Positions 8,041 through 16,202 of a DNA stretch of 18,576 bases are shown here, one piece after another. The position numbers were made by a program, and so were the translations under genes. Numbering within the stretch: position 1 is the first letter of the stretch; the number at the start of each line of letters is the position of its first letter. Origin of the DNA: JBIOWF01 sp044868295. GTDB lineage: Bacteria > Actinomycetota > Actinomycetes > Streptosporangiales > Streptosporangiaceae. The stretch spans positions 1 to 18,576 of the forward strand of contig JBIOWF010000001.1 of the NCBI GenBank assembly GCA_044868295.1, written 5' to 3'. Under the pieces are notes generated by a model. It saw only the letters and a list, made by a program, of their open reading frames with translations, was not told the DNA's origin and did no database searches.

Positions 8041-8879
8041 GTCGGAGACACGACGATGATGTCCGAGCCGTTCTTGGGCTGCTTACCCTTCACGTCGACG
8101 GCCTTGGACTTGCACAGCCGCGAGCAACTGGGGAGCGTGCCAACGCGGTCGCGCAGGGCGAGCGTGGCCTTGCGCGGGGAAAGCGTCCGGTTCCCGTTGA
8201 ACCAGGCGTCGAGGTAGTCCCAGGGCTCGACCATGCCGCGGCGGACCCACCAGTACTTCGGCGGCACCGGCCAGGAGACGGCGAAATAGAGGTTACTCCC
8301 GGTGTCGCGGGCGTTGCCCGAGGTGCCGACGCGGCCGAGCGGTTGCCCCGCCTTGACCTTGGTGCCCGGCCGCACGCTTGGTTCGACGGAGTCGAGGTGG
8401 CCGCCGAGGTACAGCACGCCGTCCTTGCCGAGGACCGTGACGAACCGCCCCTCACGGTCGGCGCCGCGATCCGTGGACGGCTTCCACCGGTTCTTGACGT
8501 TGACCTCGCGCACCACCCCGTCGACGGGGGAGACGAACGCGCAGCCCTTGCCCGCCCAGATCGTGGTCTTCGGCAGCAAGAGCAGCTTGCGGGCGTAGGA
8601 CACCCGGCAGCCCTTGACGGGGAAGGTGTAGGTGAACGGCGACAGCTTCGGCGGCGGTACCCGTACCGGATCGTCCCCGGCGGGCCTGACGGCGGCGAGG
8701 CGGGACGGCTCGGCGGCGGTGGCGGCCGTGACGTTTCCGCCGGTGACCGAGGGCGGCTGCGCCCGTGGCGTGGGCGGCAGCGTGCTCACCCCGGCGACGC
8801 CGCCCGGCGCGCCACATGCCGCGGCCAGGCACGCGGCTCCCGCGATGGCGGCCACTCTGCCCGCTCCCATGATCCCCAC
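8037..8879 (-). CDS. M23/LytM-like peptidase-fold exported protein, catalytically degenerate
   Basis: 280 residues from GTG 8879; ATG 8870 (GGTGGGG in front) is an alternative that still keeps the export signal. Residues 4-22 form a signal sequence ending in LAAAC. This is a weak lipobox (Cys22), so the protein may be a lipoprotein or simply secreted. A Pro/Ala/Thr-rich linker (about 30-80) leads to a duplicated-hybrid-motif domain (about 85-205) with GCAFVSPVDGVVREV, GGHLDSVEPSVRPGTKVKAGQPLG and VGTSGNARDTGSNLYFAV. The central His161 is present. However, the HxxxD zinc motif is absent, and the closing HLHF motif is NLYF (Asn196, Tyr198). Four Cys (91, 113, 252, 256) could form disulfides. 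It is probably a non-enzymatic peptidoglycan-binding or regulatory LytM factor. Its stop overlaps the flavoprotein stop. Confidence 0.8.
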   Translation of the reverse strand: MGIMGAGRVAAIAGAACLAAACGAPGGVAGVSTLPPTPRAQPPSVTGGNVTAATAAEPSRLAAVRPAGDDPVRVPPPKLSPFTYTFPVKGCRVSYARKLLLLPKTTIWAGKGCAFVSPVDGVVREVNVKNRWKPSTDRGADREGRFVTVLGKDGVLYLGGHLDSVEPSVRPGTKVKAGQPLGRVGTSGNARDTGSNLYFAVSWPVPPKYWWVRRGMVEPWDYLDAWFNGNRTLSPRKATLALRDRVGTLPSCSRLCKSKAVDVKGKQPKNGSDIIVVSPT

Positions 8880-9098
8880 CCGCTTGACGGTACCGAAGCT
8901 CGGAGTTTCTTTCTAACCGACCTCCACGCCGATCACGACCCGTTCGCGAAACTCGCCCGGTTCGAGACCCAGTGCCCTTCCCGCCAATCTTTGCCCCGTC
9001 GCGTCGCCCAGCGCTCCTTCCGGGCAAATCTTGTCGGTCACGGCACTCATGTGCCGCGACCGCCCATCCTGTCGTGGCCAGGGCTTAAACTCGCGAAC
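8880..9098. promoter_or_regulatory. divergent region between M23-like gene and dnaG, with leaderless dnaG promoter
   Basis: No gene is seen. TAAACT (9086-9091) is a TANNNT -10 box ending seven bases before the dnaG GTG, and no Shine-Dalgarno sequence lies in front of that GTG, so the mRNA probably starts at the start codon. No good -35 is seen. A dyad CGGCAC-TCAT-GTGCCG lies at 9041-9056. Two related stretches (CTTCCCGCCAATCTTTGCC near 8978 and CTTCCGGGCAAATCTTGTC near 9017) form an imperfect direct repeat. Confidence 0.55.
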
Positions 9099-10940
9099 GT
9101 GGCAGGCCGGATCAGTGACGAGGACATCGCGCTAGTGCGGGAGCGCTCGCCGATCGCCGACGTGGTGGGAGAGCACATCCAGCTGCGCAACGCGGGCGGC
9201 GGGAACCTGAAGGGGCTGTGTCCCTTCCACGACGAGAAGTCGCCCTCGTTCAACGTGACCCCGGCGCGGGGCTACTACTACTGCTTCGGCTGCGCCGAAG
9301 GCGGCGACGTCATCACGTTCGTCCGGAAGATCGAGAGCCTCACGTTCTCCGAGGCCGTGGAACGGCTGGCGCAGCGGGCCGGCATCCAGCTCCGCTACGA
9401 GCAGGGCGGCTACGTCCCCGGGCGGGAGCAGGGCGAGCGGGTCCGGCTCGTCGAGGCGCACCGGGCGGCCGCCGAGTTCTACGCCGAGCGGCTCACCGCT
9501 CCCGAGGCCGCGCCCGGGCGCCGCTTCCTGTCCGAGCGGGGCTTCGAACGAGTGGACGCCGAGCACTTCGGCGTCGGCTACGCGCCGAACGAGTGGGAGG
9601 CGCTCTCCCGGCACCTCATGGCGCGCGGCTTCACGCCCCCGGAGCTGATCAGAGGCGGGCTCGCCAAAGAGGGGCGCAGAGGGCCCATCGACCGGTTCCG
9701 CGGCCGGCTCATCTGGCCGATCAGGGACATCACCGGCGACGTCATCGGGTTCGGCGCGCGTAAGCTGCTCGACTCCGACGACGGCCCGAAATACCTGAAC
9801 ACCCCGGAAAGCCCGATCTACCACAAGAGCTCGGTGCTGTACGGCGTCGACCTCGCCAAGCGGGAGATCTCCAAGCGCTCGCAGGCGGTCATCGTCGAGG
9901 GTTACACCGATGTGATGGCCTGCCACCTGGCCGGGGTGCCGACGGCGGTCGCGACGTGCGGCACGTCGTTCGGTGAAGAGCACATCAAGGTGCTGCGGCG
10001 GCTCCTGCTCGACCAGGCCGAGTTCCGCGGCGAGGTGATCTTCACTTTCGACGGCGACTCGGCCGGGCAGAAGGCCGCGCTCCGCGCCTTCCAGGACGAG
10101 CAGAAATTCGTCACGCAGACGTTCGTCGCCGTCCAGCCCGACGGCCTCGACCCCTGCGAGCTGCGGGTCAAGCAGGGAGACGCCGCGGTCCGCGACCTGA
10201 TCGCCAGCAGGGAGCCGCTGTTCGCGTTCGCCATCCGCAGCACGATCTCCCGGTTCGACCTCAACACCAACGAGGGCCGCCTCGGCGCGCTCGACGCGGT
10301 CGCCCCGGTGGTGGCCTCGATCAAGGACCCCGGCCTGCGCAAGACCTACGTGGTGGATCTGGACCGCTGGCTCGGATTCATGGACGAGGGCTTCGTGATC
10401 CAGCGCATCCAGCACATCATCGGCCGGCAGAAGGCTCCCGGCCAGAACCGCGCGCCCAGGCAGGAGGCCGCCGACCCGGCCGTGCGCCTGGAGGCGGAGG
10501 CGCTCAAGCTGGCCGTGCAGCGGCCCGCGTTGCTCGGCCCCGAGTTCGACGCGCTCGGCCCGCAGGCGTTCACGCTGCCCGAGCACGTCGCTCTCTACGA
10601 GGCCGTCGTCGCCGCGGGCGGCACCGCGAGCGGCGGGCCGGGCGGGCGGGATTGGGTCGACCGGCTGCTCGACGGGGCACAGGACGACCTGCGACCGCTC
10701 GTGACCCGCTTCGCCGTCGAGGAGCTGCGCGCCGACGTCAGCGATGAGCAGCGGTACGGCACGGCCGTGCTGTCCCGGCTCCAGGAGGCCGCCGTCGCTC
10801 GCGCCATCACTCAGGTCAAGTCTCGGCTGCAGCGGCTCAACCCGGTCGAGGAGCAGCAGGAGTACAACCGGATGTTCGGCGAATTGGTGGCATTGGAACA
10901 GCAGCGACGCGTGTTAAGGGAGCGCGCCGCCGGGGCCTGA
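9099..10940 (+). CDS. dnaG: DNA primase
   Basis: 613 residues from GTG 9099. The start matches the usual actinobacterial beginning MAGRI-DEDIALVRE, and the frame upstream is not primase. The protein makes RNA primers for Okazaki fragments and works with DnaB helicase. The CHC2 zinc finger is complete: Cys41, His44, Cys62, Cys65 (CPFHDEKSPS to YYYCFGCAEGGD). The RNA polymerase domain has the basic motif RFRGRLIWPI (200-209), the RKLLDSDDGPKYLNTPES segment, and the Toprim acidic residues Glu267 and Asp271 (VIVEGYTDVMA) and Asp318-x-Asp320 (FTFDGDSAGQKAA). The C-terminal about 180 residues are the helical DnaB-binding domain. The length is near the family norm. It probably has its own leaderless promoter. 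The sigma factor gene follows after 133 bases. Confidence 0.97.
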   Translation: MAGRISDEDIALVRERSPIADVVGEHIQLRNAGGGNLKGLCPFHDEKSPSFNVTPARGYYYCFGCAEGGDVITFVRKIESLTFSEAVERLAQRAGIQLRYEQGGYVPGREQGERVRLVEAHRAAAEFYAERLTAPEAAPGRRFLSERGFERVDAEHFGVGYAPNEWEALSRHLMARGFTPPELIRGGLAKEGRRGPIDRFRGRLIWPIRDITGDVIGFGARKLLDSDDGPKYLNTPESPIYHKSSVLYGVDLAKREISKRSQAVIVEGYTDVMACHLAGVPTAVATCGTSFGEEHIKVLRRLLLDQAEFRGEVIFTFDGDSAGQKAALRAFQDEQKFVTQTFVAVQPDGLDPCELRVKQGDAAVRDLIASREPLFAFAIRSTISRFDLNTNEGRLGALDAVAPVVASIKDPGLRKTYVVDLDRWLGFMDEGFVIQRIQHIIGRQKAPGQNRAPRQEAADPAVRLEAEALKLAVQRPALLGPEFDALGPQAFTLPEHVALYEAVVAAGGTASGGPGGRDWVDRLLDGAQDDLRPLVTRFAVEELRADVSDEQRYGTAVLSRLQEAAVARAITQVKSRLQRLNPVEEQQEYNRMFGELVALEQQRRVLRERAAGA

Positions 10941-10999
10941 ATAAACTTCCCTTTCCAGTCTCACACTCGGCAAACATTGATTTCTATCTCGATTCGGCA

Positions 11000-11073
11000 T
11001 TGACTTCCGTCTTACCTTGGGTGACAAAAATAGGCCTGCCCTTTTCTTGTGCCTATACCGCAGACTGTGTTCC
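11000..11073 (+). promoter_or_regulatory. likely promoter/leader of the sigma factor gene
   Basis: A TTGACT -35 box lies at 11000-11005 in an A/T-richer stretch. The best -10 is weak (AAAAAT, 11026-11031, 20-base spacing). The dnaG-sigma gap (10941-11073) has no visible hairpin, so readthrough from dnaG is possible too. Confidence 0.4.
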
Positions 11074-12225
<1,152 letters not shown>

Positions 12226-12232
12226 TCGTCAT

Positions 12233-12262
12233 GGGCCTCGCGCGTGCCGGCGTGCGAGGCCC
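12233..12262 (+). terminator. hairpin terminator after the sigma factor gene
   Basis: Perfect 9-bp arms GGGCCTCGC (12233-12241) and GCGAGGCCC (12254-12262), 8 bases after the TGA. There is no U-tract. Confidence 0.7.
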
Positions 12263-12350
12263 CGCGTTCGGGCTGACTTCCGACGTGGCAGCCCGCCTAC
12301 AGGTCTTATGGGTACGGCCTGCATGCTTTGTGCGCACGGGCCTTGAGGCC

Positions 12351-12421
12351 TTGCGGGGCTTCGGGCCTTGCCTAGGCTTGGGGGATTCGGCGTCTGCGTT
12401 GATCGGGTCGCGGGATACCCT
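12351..12421 (+). promoter_or_regulatory. promoter candidates for the gene at 12428
   Basis: Two candidates are seen. TTGCGG (12351-12356), 16 bases, TAGGCT (12373-12378) is a complete sigma-70-like pair. TACCCT (12416-12421) lies exactly six bases before the GTG start and fits a leaderless transcript. The region also has several GGCCTTG or GGCTTG repeats (12339-12380). No ribosome site precedes the GTG. Confidence 0.45.
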
Positions 12422-12427
12422 GCCGCT

Positions 12428-12937
12428 GTGGCTGATTCCCTGCTCTCTCGCGCGCTGTCCGTCTTCGGCTCGCGTCGTCTTCCCGCCGAGGTCCGTACGG
12501 CTCTCGCTCTCGAACCGGGGGAGCGGACGCTCAGCCATGCCAGGACGCCGGACGGGGGATACGCCGTGGCCACCACGATCGCCCTGCGCCTGCCGGACGG
12601 GCGCGCGCTGTCGTGGCACCTGGTCGACAAGGCCACCTGGGACGAGGAAGGCGTCACCGTCGTGATGACGGACGGCGCCGCGCACCGGACGCCGCTGCCC
12701 GATCCCGGCCTGCTCCCCGAGACGATCCGGGAGCGGGTCACGTCCTCGATCGTGGCCAGCAGGCACGTCCGGCTCAACGAGCGGGGCGGAGTGCGGCTGG
12801 TCGCCCGCCGCGTTCCCGGGGCGGACATGCCGCGCTGGGAGTTGCTCTTCGACCCCGGCCTCGACCCGGACGATCCCGGCCTGCGGGCGCTCGCGGAGCA
12901 GGCTCTGGAAGAGGTGCGGCGCAACCTCGGCGTCTGA
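12428..12937 (+). CDS. conserved actinobacterial protein of unknown function
   Basis: 169 residues from GTG 12428 (VADSLLSRALSVFG). The frame is open further upstream, to 12368, but that part is unlike coding sequence. I do not recognise a named domain. The protein is soluble with no signal peptide or membrane segment. It has an amphipathic N-terminal helix, then beta-rich sequence (GYAVATTIALRLPDGRALSWHLVDKATWDEEGVTVVM, in parts), a turn-rich PLPDPGLLPETIRERVTSSIV segment, a conserved-looking HVRLNERGGVRLVARRVPG strand pair and a C-terminal helix (ALAEQALEEVRRNLGV). Third-position GC bias supports coding. It sits between the sigma factor and an envelope protein on opposite strands, so it is probably monocistronic. 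No function is proposed. Confidence 0.8.
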   Translation: MADSLLSRALSVFGSRRLPAEVRTALALEPGERTLSHARTPDGGYAVATTIALRLPDGRALSWHLVDKATWDEEGVTVVMTDGAAHRTPLPDPGLLPETIRERVTSSIVASRHVRLNERGGVRLVARRVPGADMPRWELLFDPGLDPDDPGLRALAEQALEEVRRNLGV

Positions 12938-12946
12938 TTGTGAGAA

Positions 12947-12970
12947 AGCCCCCAGCGCGGGCCAGGGGCT
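12947..12970. terminator. short hairpin between convergent genes
   Basis: AGCCCC (12947-12952) pairs with GGGGCT (12965-12970) across a 12-base G/C-rich loop. It lies between the ends of the 12428 gene and the minus-strand 12987 gene, so it could serve both. The stem is short. Confidence 0.45.
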
Positions 12971-12986
12971 GATTCGCCTCGGTGGT

Positions 12987-13292
12987 TCACCTGATCAGGT
13001 CGGGCTCCGTGTCCGGCCAGCCGGTCGCGGTGGGAACCTTCTCCCTTTCCGGGGGCTCATGGCTTCGCAGGAACGGGACCTTTCCTCCGAGCTTGTCGCC
13101 GGCCAGATCCTTGGCCTTGCCCGCCACCTTCGCGGCCTTGGCGCCCACCAGCCCCGCGGCCTCCTGCACGGTCGGGCTGTCGGCCACCCGCTGCGCCGCG
13201 CGCTTCATCTGTTCATAGCGCTCGCGTCCGGCCCGCGTGCCCAGAACGTAACCAATCGCCAGCCCGGCGGCGAACATCGCCTTGTATCGCAT
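12987..13292 (-). CDS. YtxH-like small membrane-anchored protein
   Basis: 101 residues from ATG 13292, with a double GGAGGTGGAGG ribosome site directly upstream. The N-terminus (MRYKAMFAAGLAIGYVLGTR) is one membrane-inserted segment closing with the GTRAGRERYEQMKRAAQ motif common in actinobacterial YtxH-type proteins. Residues about 30-72 are an Ala/Lys/Val amphipathic helix (VQEAAGLVGAKAAKVAGKAK), and the tail is disordered and charged. It probably sits in the cytoplasmic membrane as a coiled or amphipathic stress- or envelope-related protein; the true role of this family is unknown. It ends against the 12428 gene. The next gene upstream is tRNA-Asn in divergent orientation, with a 149-base gap. 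Confidence 0.8.
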   Translation of the reverse strand: MRYKAMFAAGLAIGYVLGTRAGRERYEQMKRAAQRVADSPTVQEAAGLVGAKAAKVAGKAKDLAGDKLGGKVPFLRSHEPPEREKVPTATGWPDTEPDLIR

Positions 13293-13358
13293 CCTCCACC
13301 TCCGTGCTCATATCGACCTCCTACCCCGACGGCCTACATCTATCCAAAGGCAATGCAT

Positions 13359-13389
13359 GTGACAGACACCCCCCGGAGTGCGCTAATCT
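13359..13389 (+). promoter_or_regulatory. promoter candidate for tRNA-Asn
   Basis: GTGACA (13359-13364) and TAATCT (13384-13389) are separated by 19 bases in the gap before the tRNA. Transcription would start near 13396, about 45 bases before the mature tRNA 5' end. Confidence 0.45.
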
Positions 13390-13441
13390 AGTTCCGCGCC
13401 GCAGGGAAGGTCGACAGACCGGAGGGCGAGCGCACCAGCAA

Positions 13442-13514
13442 TCCCGTGTAGCTCAATCGGCAGAGCAGCCGGCTGTTAACCGGCAGGTTATAGGTTCGAG
13501 TCCTATCGCGGGAG
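13442..13514 (+). tRNA. tRNA-Asn (anticodon GTT)
   Basis: 73-nt cloverleaf. The acceptor stem is TCCCGTG/CGCGGGA (with one G-T pair) and the D arm is GCTC/GAGC. The anticodon stem GCCGG/CCGGC encloses loop CTGTTAA with GTT at 13475-13477. The T arm is ATAGG-TTCGAGT-CCTAT. The discriminator base is G and CCA is not encoded. A long palindromic terminator follows five bases later. Confidence 0.97.
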
Positions 13515-13519
13515 CTTTC

Positions 13520-13562
13520 AAACCCCGGTTCAGGTGACCTCAGGTCACCTGAACCGGGGTTT
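13520..13562. terminator. 43-bp palindromic terminator after tRNA-Asn
   Basis: Arms of 21 bases (13520-13540 and 13542-13562) are perfectly complementary around a single central C. They are followed by T13563 and flanked by short A and T runs. It is the strongest hairpin in the window and works in either orientation. Confidence 0.9.
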
Positions 13563-13568
13563 TCGCGT

Positions 13569-13587
13569 GTTCCGCACCGTGCGGAAC
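13569..13587. promoter_or_regulatory. 19-bp palindrome between tRNA-Asn terminator and nos
   Basis: GTTCCGCAC (13569-13577), C, GTGCGGAAC (13579-13587) form a perfect dyad seven bases after the terminator. It could be a backup terminator or an operator upstream of nos. The rest of the gap (13588-13789) shows no clear promoter and no gene. Confidence 0.45.
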
Positions 13588-13789
13588 CTGATCCACGCAC
13601 GCTCCGCTGTCGTGCCTGTACGGATTCGGAAGACAAATGGCGGGACGTTGGCAGAAAATGTGATGCGCTGCGCCCGCCTGAAGGTCGTGGCTGCCGCGGA
13701 TCACAGCCATCGCAGTGGGGTGAGGGCCACTGCGGCAATGGGCACCACCCGTCGCCCCGGAAACGGCGGCCAATGCCCGCGTACGAGGT

Positions 13790-14950
13790 GTGGCGGTCGT
13801 GCTGACGTGGTTAAGGTCCAAGAAGGTTGCCGAAGCCGTACAAGAAGGAGAGATCGACAAGGGGGAGGCGGAGCGGTTCGTCCGGCTGTACCACGCGGAG
13901 AATCCGTCCTCGGGGGCGGTGAAGCCGAGGCTTCGTGAGGTCTTCGCGGAGATATCGCAGACGGGCACCTACACGCACACCCCTGGGGAGCTGGCGTTCG
14001 GCGCACGCGTGGCGTGGCGGAACAGCAACCGGTGCATCGGGCGTCTGTACTGGCAGTCGCTGCGCGTCCGCGACCGGCGGAACGTGGACACCGCCGACGG
14101 CGTCGCCGAGCAGTGTGTCGAGCACCTGCGGATCGCCACCAACCGGGGCAGGATCCGGCCGACGATCACCGTGCTCGCGCCGGACCGGCCGGGTGACCCG
14201 GCCCCGAGGATCTGGAACGAGCAGCTCATCAGATATGCCGGATATCGCCAGTCGAACGGCGCGATCGTCGGAGATCCGGCGTACGCCGATTTCACGGAAC
14301 GCGCGGGGCGGCTCGGGTGGCGCGGCCATGGCTCACGGTTCGACGTGCTGCCCCTGATCATCGAGGTCAAGGGCAGGCCGGTGGTGCGTGAGCTGCCCTC
14401 GGGCGTGATCCTGGAGGTGCCGCTCCGGCATCCCGACTTCCCGTGGTTCGCCGAGTTCGGCCTGAAATGGCATGCCGTACCGGCCATCTCGAACATGTGC
14501 CTGGAGATCGGCGGCATCTGCTATCCGTGCGCCCCGTTCAACGGCTGGTACATGGGTACCGAGATCGGCGCCAGGAATCTCACCGACGCCGGCCGCTACG
14601 ACCTGCTCCCGCTGGTCGCCGAGCGGCTGGGCCTCGACACCGGAAGCGACCGATCACTCTGGCGCGACCGCGCGCTGGTGGAGCTCAACGTCGCGGTGCT
14701 GCACTCCTTCGCCGAGGCGGGCGTGACGATGACCGATCACCACACCGAGGCGAAGCGGTTCATGTCCCACCTGGAGAGGGAACGGCGCAGCGGCAGGCTC
14801 TGCCCGGCGGACTGGTCGTGGATCGTGCCGCCGCTCTCCGGTGCGACGACGCCTGTGTTCCACCGCTACTACGACGACGTACGGCTGTCGCCGATGTTCG
14901 CCCACCCGCACCCGAAAGGGGATTCTTGTGGTGGGGAAGACTCGACTTAG
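13790..14950 (+). CDS. nos: nitric oxide synthase oxygenase (stand-alone bacterial type)
   Basis: 386 residues from GTG 13790. GTG 13799 is equally possible, since GAGG at 13785-13788 is too close to the first GTG and well placed for the second. The protein oxidises L-arginine to citrulline and NO with a haem and a pterin, taking electrons from separate reductases. The proximal haem ligand is Cys82 in AWRNSNRCIGR, with the conserved stacking Trp76. The substrate-binding Glu258 lies in FNGWYMGTEIGARNL. The pterin and dimer region WHAVPAISNMCLEIGG is present. Residue 233 is Ile where animal enzymes have Val, as in Bacillus NOS, which slows NO release. There is no FMN/FAD reductase domain, and the length fits bacterial NOSox (about 360-390). 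It lies alone between tRNA-Asn and convergent galK, with no P450 partner visible, unlike nitration clusters such as thaxtomin. Confidence 0.96.
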   Translation: MAVVLTWLRSKKVAEAVQEGEIDKGEAERFVRLYHAENPSSGAVKPRLREVFAEISQTGTYTHTPGELAFGARVAWRNSNRCIGRLYWQSLRVRDRRNVDTADGVAEQCVEHLRIATNRGRIRPTITVLAPDRPGDPAPRIWNEQLIRYAGYRQSNGAIVGDPAYADFTERAGRLGWRGHGSRFDVLPLIIEVKGRPVVRELPSGVILEVPLRHPDFPWFAEFGLKWHAVPAISNMCLEIGGICYPCAPFNGWYMGTEIGARNLTDAGRYDLLPLVAERLGLDTGSDRSLWRDRALVELNVAVLHSFAEAGVTMTDHHTEAKRFMSHLERERRSGRLCPADWSWIVPPLSGATTPVFHRYYDDVRLSPMFAHPHPKGDSCGGEDST

Positions 14951-14961
14951 AACATGCGGGC

Positions 14962-15008
14962 CGCCGGCGTCCGGCTGAGCGGGGACATGGCGACCGCCCG
15001 GACCGGCG
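14962..15008. terminator. bidirectional hairpin between nos and galK
   Basis: CGCCGG-CG-TCCGG (14962-14974) pairs with CCGGACCGGCG (14998-15008), an 11-bp stem with a two-base bulge. It occupies the 59-base gap between the convergent stops. Confidence 0.5.
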
Positions 15009-15009
15009 T

Positions 15010-16131
15010 TCAGGCGAGGCGGCGAGCGCCCGCGGCGGGGACGGCCGGAAGGAACGTCGGGGCGGCCCAGCCGCGCTGCTCGTAGGCGGCCTGGACCTCC
15101 TTCCGGACGGCGGATGCCCGGTCGTCGGCCACGAGCGCGATCGCGGAGCCGCCGAACCCGCCGCCGGTCATCCTGGCGCCCCTCGCCCCACCCCGGATCG
15201 CCGCCTCGACGGCGACGTCCAGCTCGGGACAGGACACCTCGAACTGGTCCCGCAGCGACAGGTGGGACGCGTTGAGGAGCGCGCCGATCTCCGGTACGGC
15301 TCCCGCCCGCAGCAGGCCGATCAGCGCCTCGACCCGGTGGTTCTCGGTCACGACGTGCTGCGTCCGCTTGCGCTCGTCGCCGGTCAGCCTGCCAAGGGCG
15401 GTGGCCAGATCCGTCACGTCCCTGAGCGCCGGGACGCCGAGCCGTTCGGCGGCGTTCTCGCAGTCCTGACGGCGCTTGGCGTACTGCCCGTCGGCGAGCT
15501 CGTGGTGCACGCCGGTGTTGATGATCAGCAGCGCCAGCCCGTGCTTGGCCAGGTCGAACGGGATGTTCCGGGCGCCCAGTGACCGGCAGTCGAGGAGCAG
15601 CGCGTGGCCTTCCCGGCTGAGCACGGAGGCCGCCTGGTCCATGATCCCGCACGGCACGCCGACGAACTCGTTCTCGGCGCGCCGGCAGATCCCGGCCAGG
15701 TCGATCTTCTCCAGGCGCAGGCCGTACAGGTCGTTGAGGGCGATCGCGACCGCCACCTCAAGCGCGGCGCTGGAGGAGAGCCCGGCGCCTTCCGGCACGT
15801 CACCGTCGATCACGATGTCGGCGCCGCGCACCGGGAGGCCCGCGTCGCGCAGCGCCCAGAAGACACCGGCCGGGTAGCGCGCCCAGCCTCGCGCCTCGTC
15901 GAGGGTCTCCACGATCTGCCGCGCGCCGGGCGCCTGGAGGGACATGAGCCGGATCGAGCCGTCGTCGCGCGGGCTGACCGCCGCCGTGACGCCCCACGGG
16001 ACGGCGAACGGCAGGACGAGGCCGTCGTTGTAGTCGGTGTGCTCGCCGATAAGGTTGACCCTTCCCGGAGCGTGCCACACGCCCGCGGGCTCGGTCCCGT
16101 ACGCCTCGCGGAAAGCATCAACAACGCGCAC
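15010..16131 (-). CDS. galK: galactokinase
   Basis: 373 residues from GTG 16131, chosen for GAGGAG nine bases upstream; the frame runs on to 16239 but without family likeness. It phosphorylates alpha-D-galactose at C1 with ATP, the first step of the Leloir pathway. The galactokinase signature GRVNLIGEHTDYNDG lies at 24-37, the GHMP ATP motif GAGLSSSAALEVA at 115-127, the catalytic Asp in GIMDQAASV (165), and GGGFGG in the C-terminal domain. Length fits the family (about 380). No galT or galE is next to it, so galactose use would need genes elsewhere; alternatively it may phosphorylate a related sugar. It converges on nos and is divergent from a PLP enzyme, with a 71-base gap. Confidence 0.96.
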   Translation of the reverse strand: MRVVDAFREAYGTEPAGVWHAPGRVNLIGEHTDYNDGLVLPFAVPWGVTAAVSPRDDGSIRLMSLQAPGARQIVETLDEARGWARYPAGVFWALRDAGLPVRGADIVIDGDVPEGAGLSSSAALEVAVAIALNDLYGLRLEKIDLAGICRRAENEFVGVPCGIMDQAASVLSREGHALLLDCRSLGARNIPFDLAKHGLALLIINTGVHHELADGQYAKRRQDCENAAERLGVPALRDVTDLATALGRLTGDERKRTQHVVTENHRVEALIGLLRAGAVPEIGALLNASHLSLRDQFEVSCPELDVAVEAAIRGGARGARMTGGGFGGSAIALVADDRASAVRKEVQAAYEQRGWAAPTFLPAVPAAGARRLA

Positions 16132-16163
16132 AATCGCACACTCCTCAACAACGGTTCCCACGT

Positions 16164-16192
16164 AGGGTAGCGACTCCTCGGTCGTGTGCCAG
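16164..16192 (-). promoter_or_regulatory. galK promoter candidate
   Basis: Read on the minus strand, CTGGCA (16192-16187), 17 bases, then TACCCT (16169-16164) form a fair sigma-70 pair. The start site would be near 16157, leaving a leader of about 26 bases with the GAGGAG site. The same 71-base gap must also hold the promoter of the plus-strand gene at 16203 (TAGGGT at 16163-16168 overlaps). Confidence 0.45.
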
Positions 16193-16202
16193 CCTTGAGG
16201 CC

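Noticed and set aside
8343..9098. Upstream extension of the dnaG frame
   Set aside because: The extra 252 codons are antisense to the M23-like gene. Primase similarity starts exactly at GTG 9099.
9132..10586. 484-codon minus-strand frame opposite dnaG
   Set aside because: Shadow of the primase gene, with repetitive Asp/Val/Arg/Glu composition and no recognisable motif.
11017..11073. TTG 11017 as start of the sigma factor
   Set aside because: The added residues do not look like sigma sequence and the TTG lies inside the likely promoter. It was kept only as an alternative.
12339..12380. GGCCTTG/GGCTTG repeats as a possible repeat array
   Set aside because: Only three or four short, irregular copies, better explained by promoter sequence and composition. 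No CRISPR-like array exists anywhere in the window.
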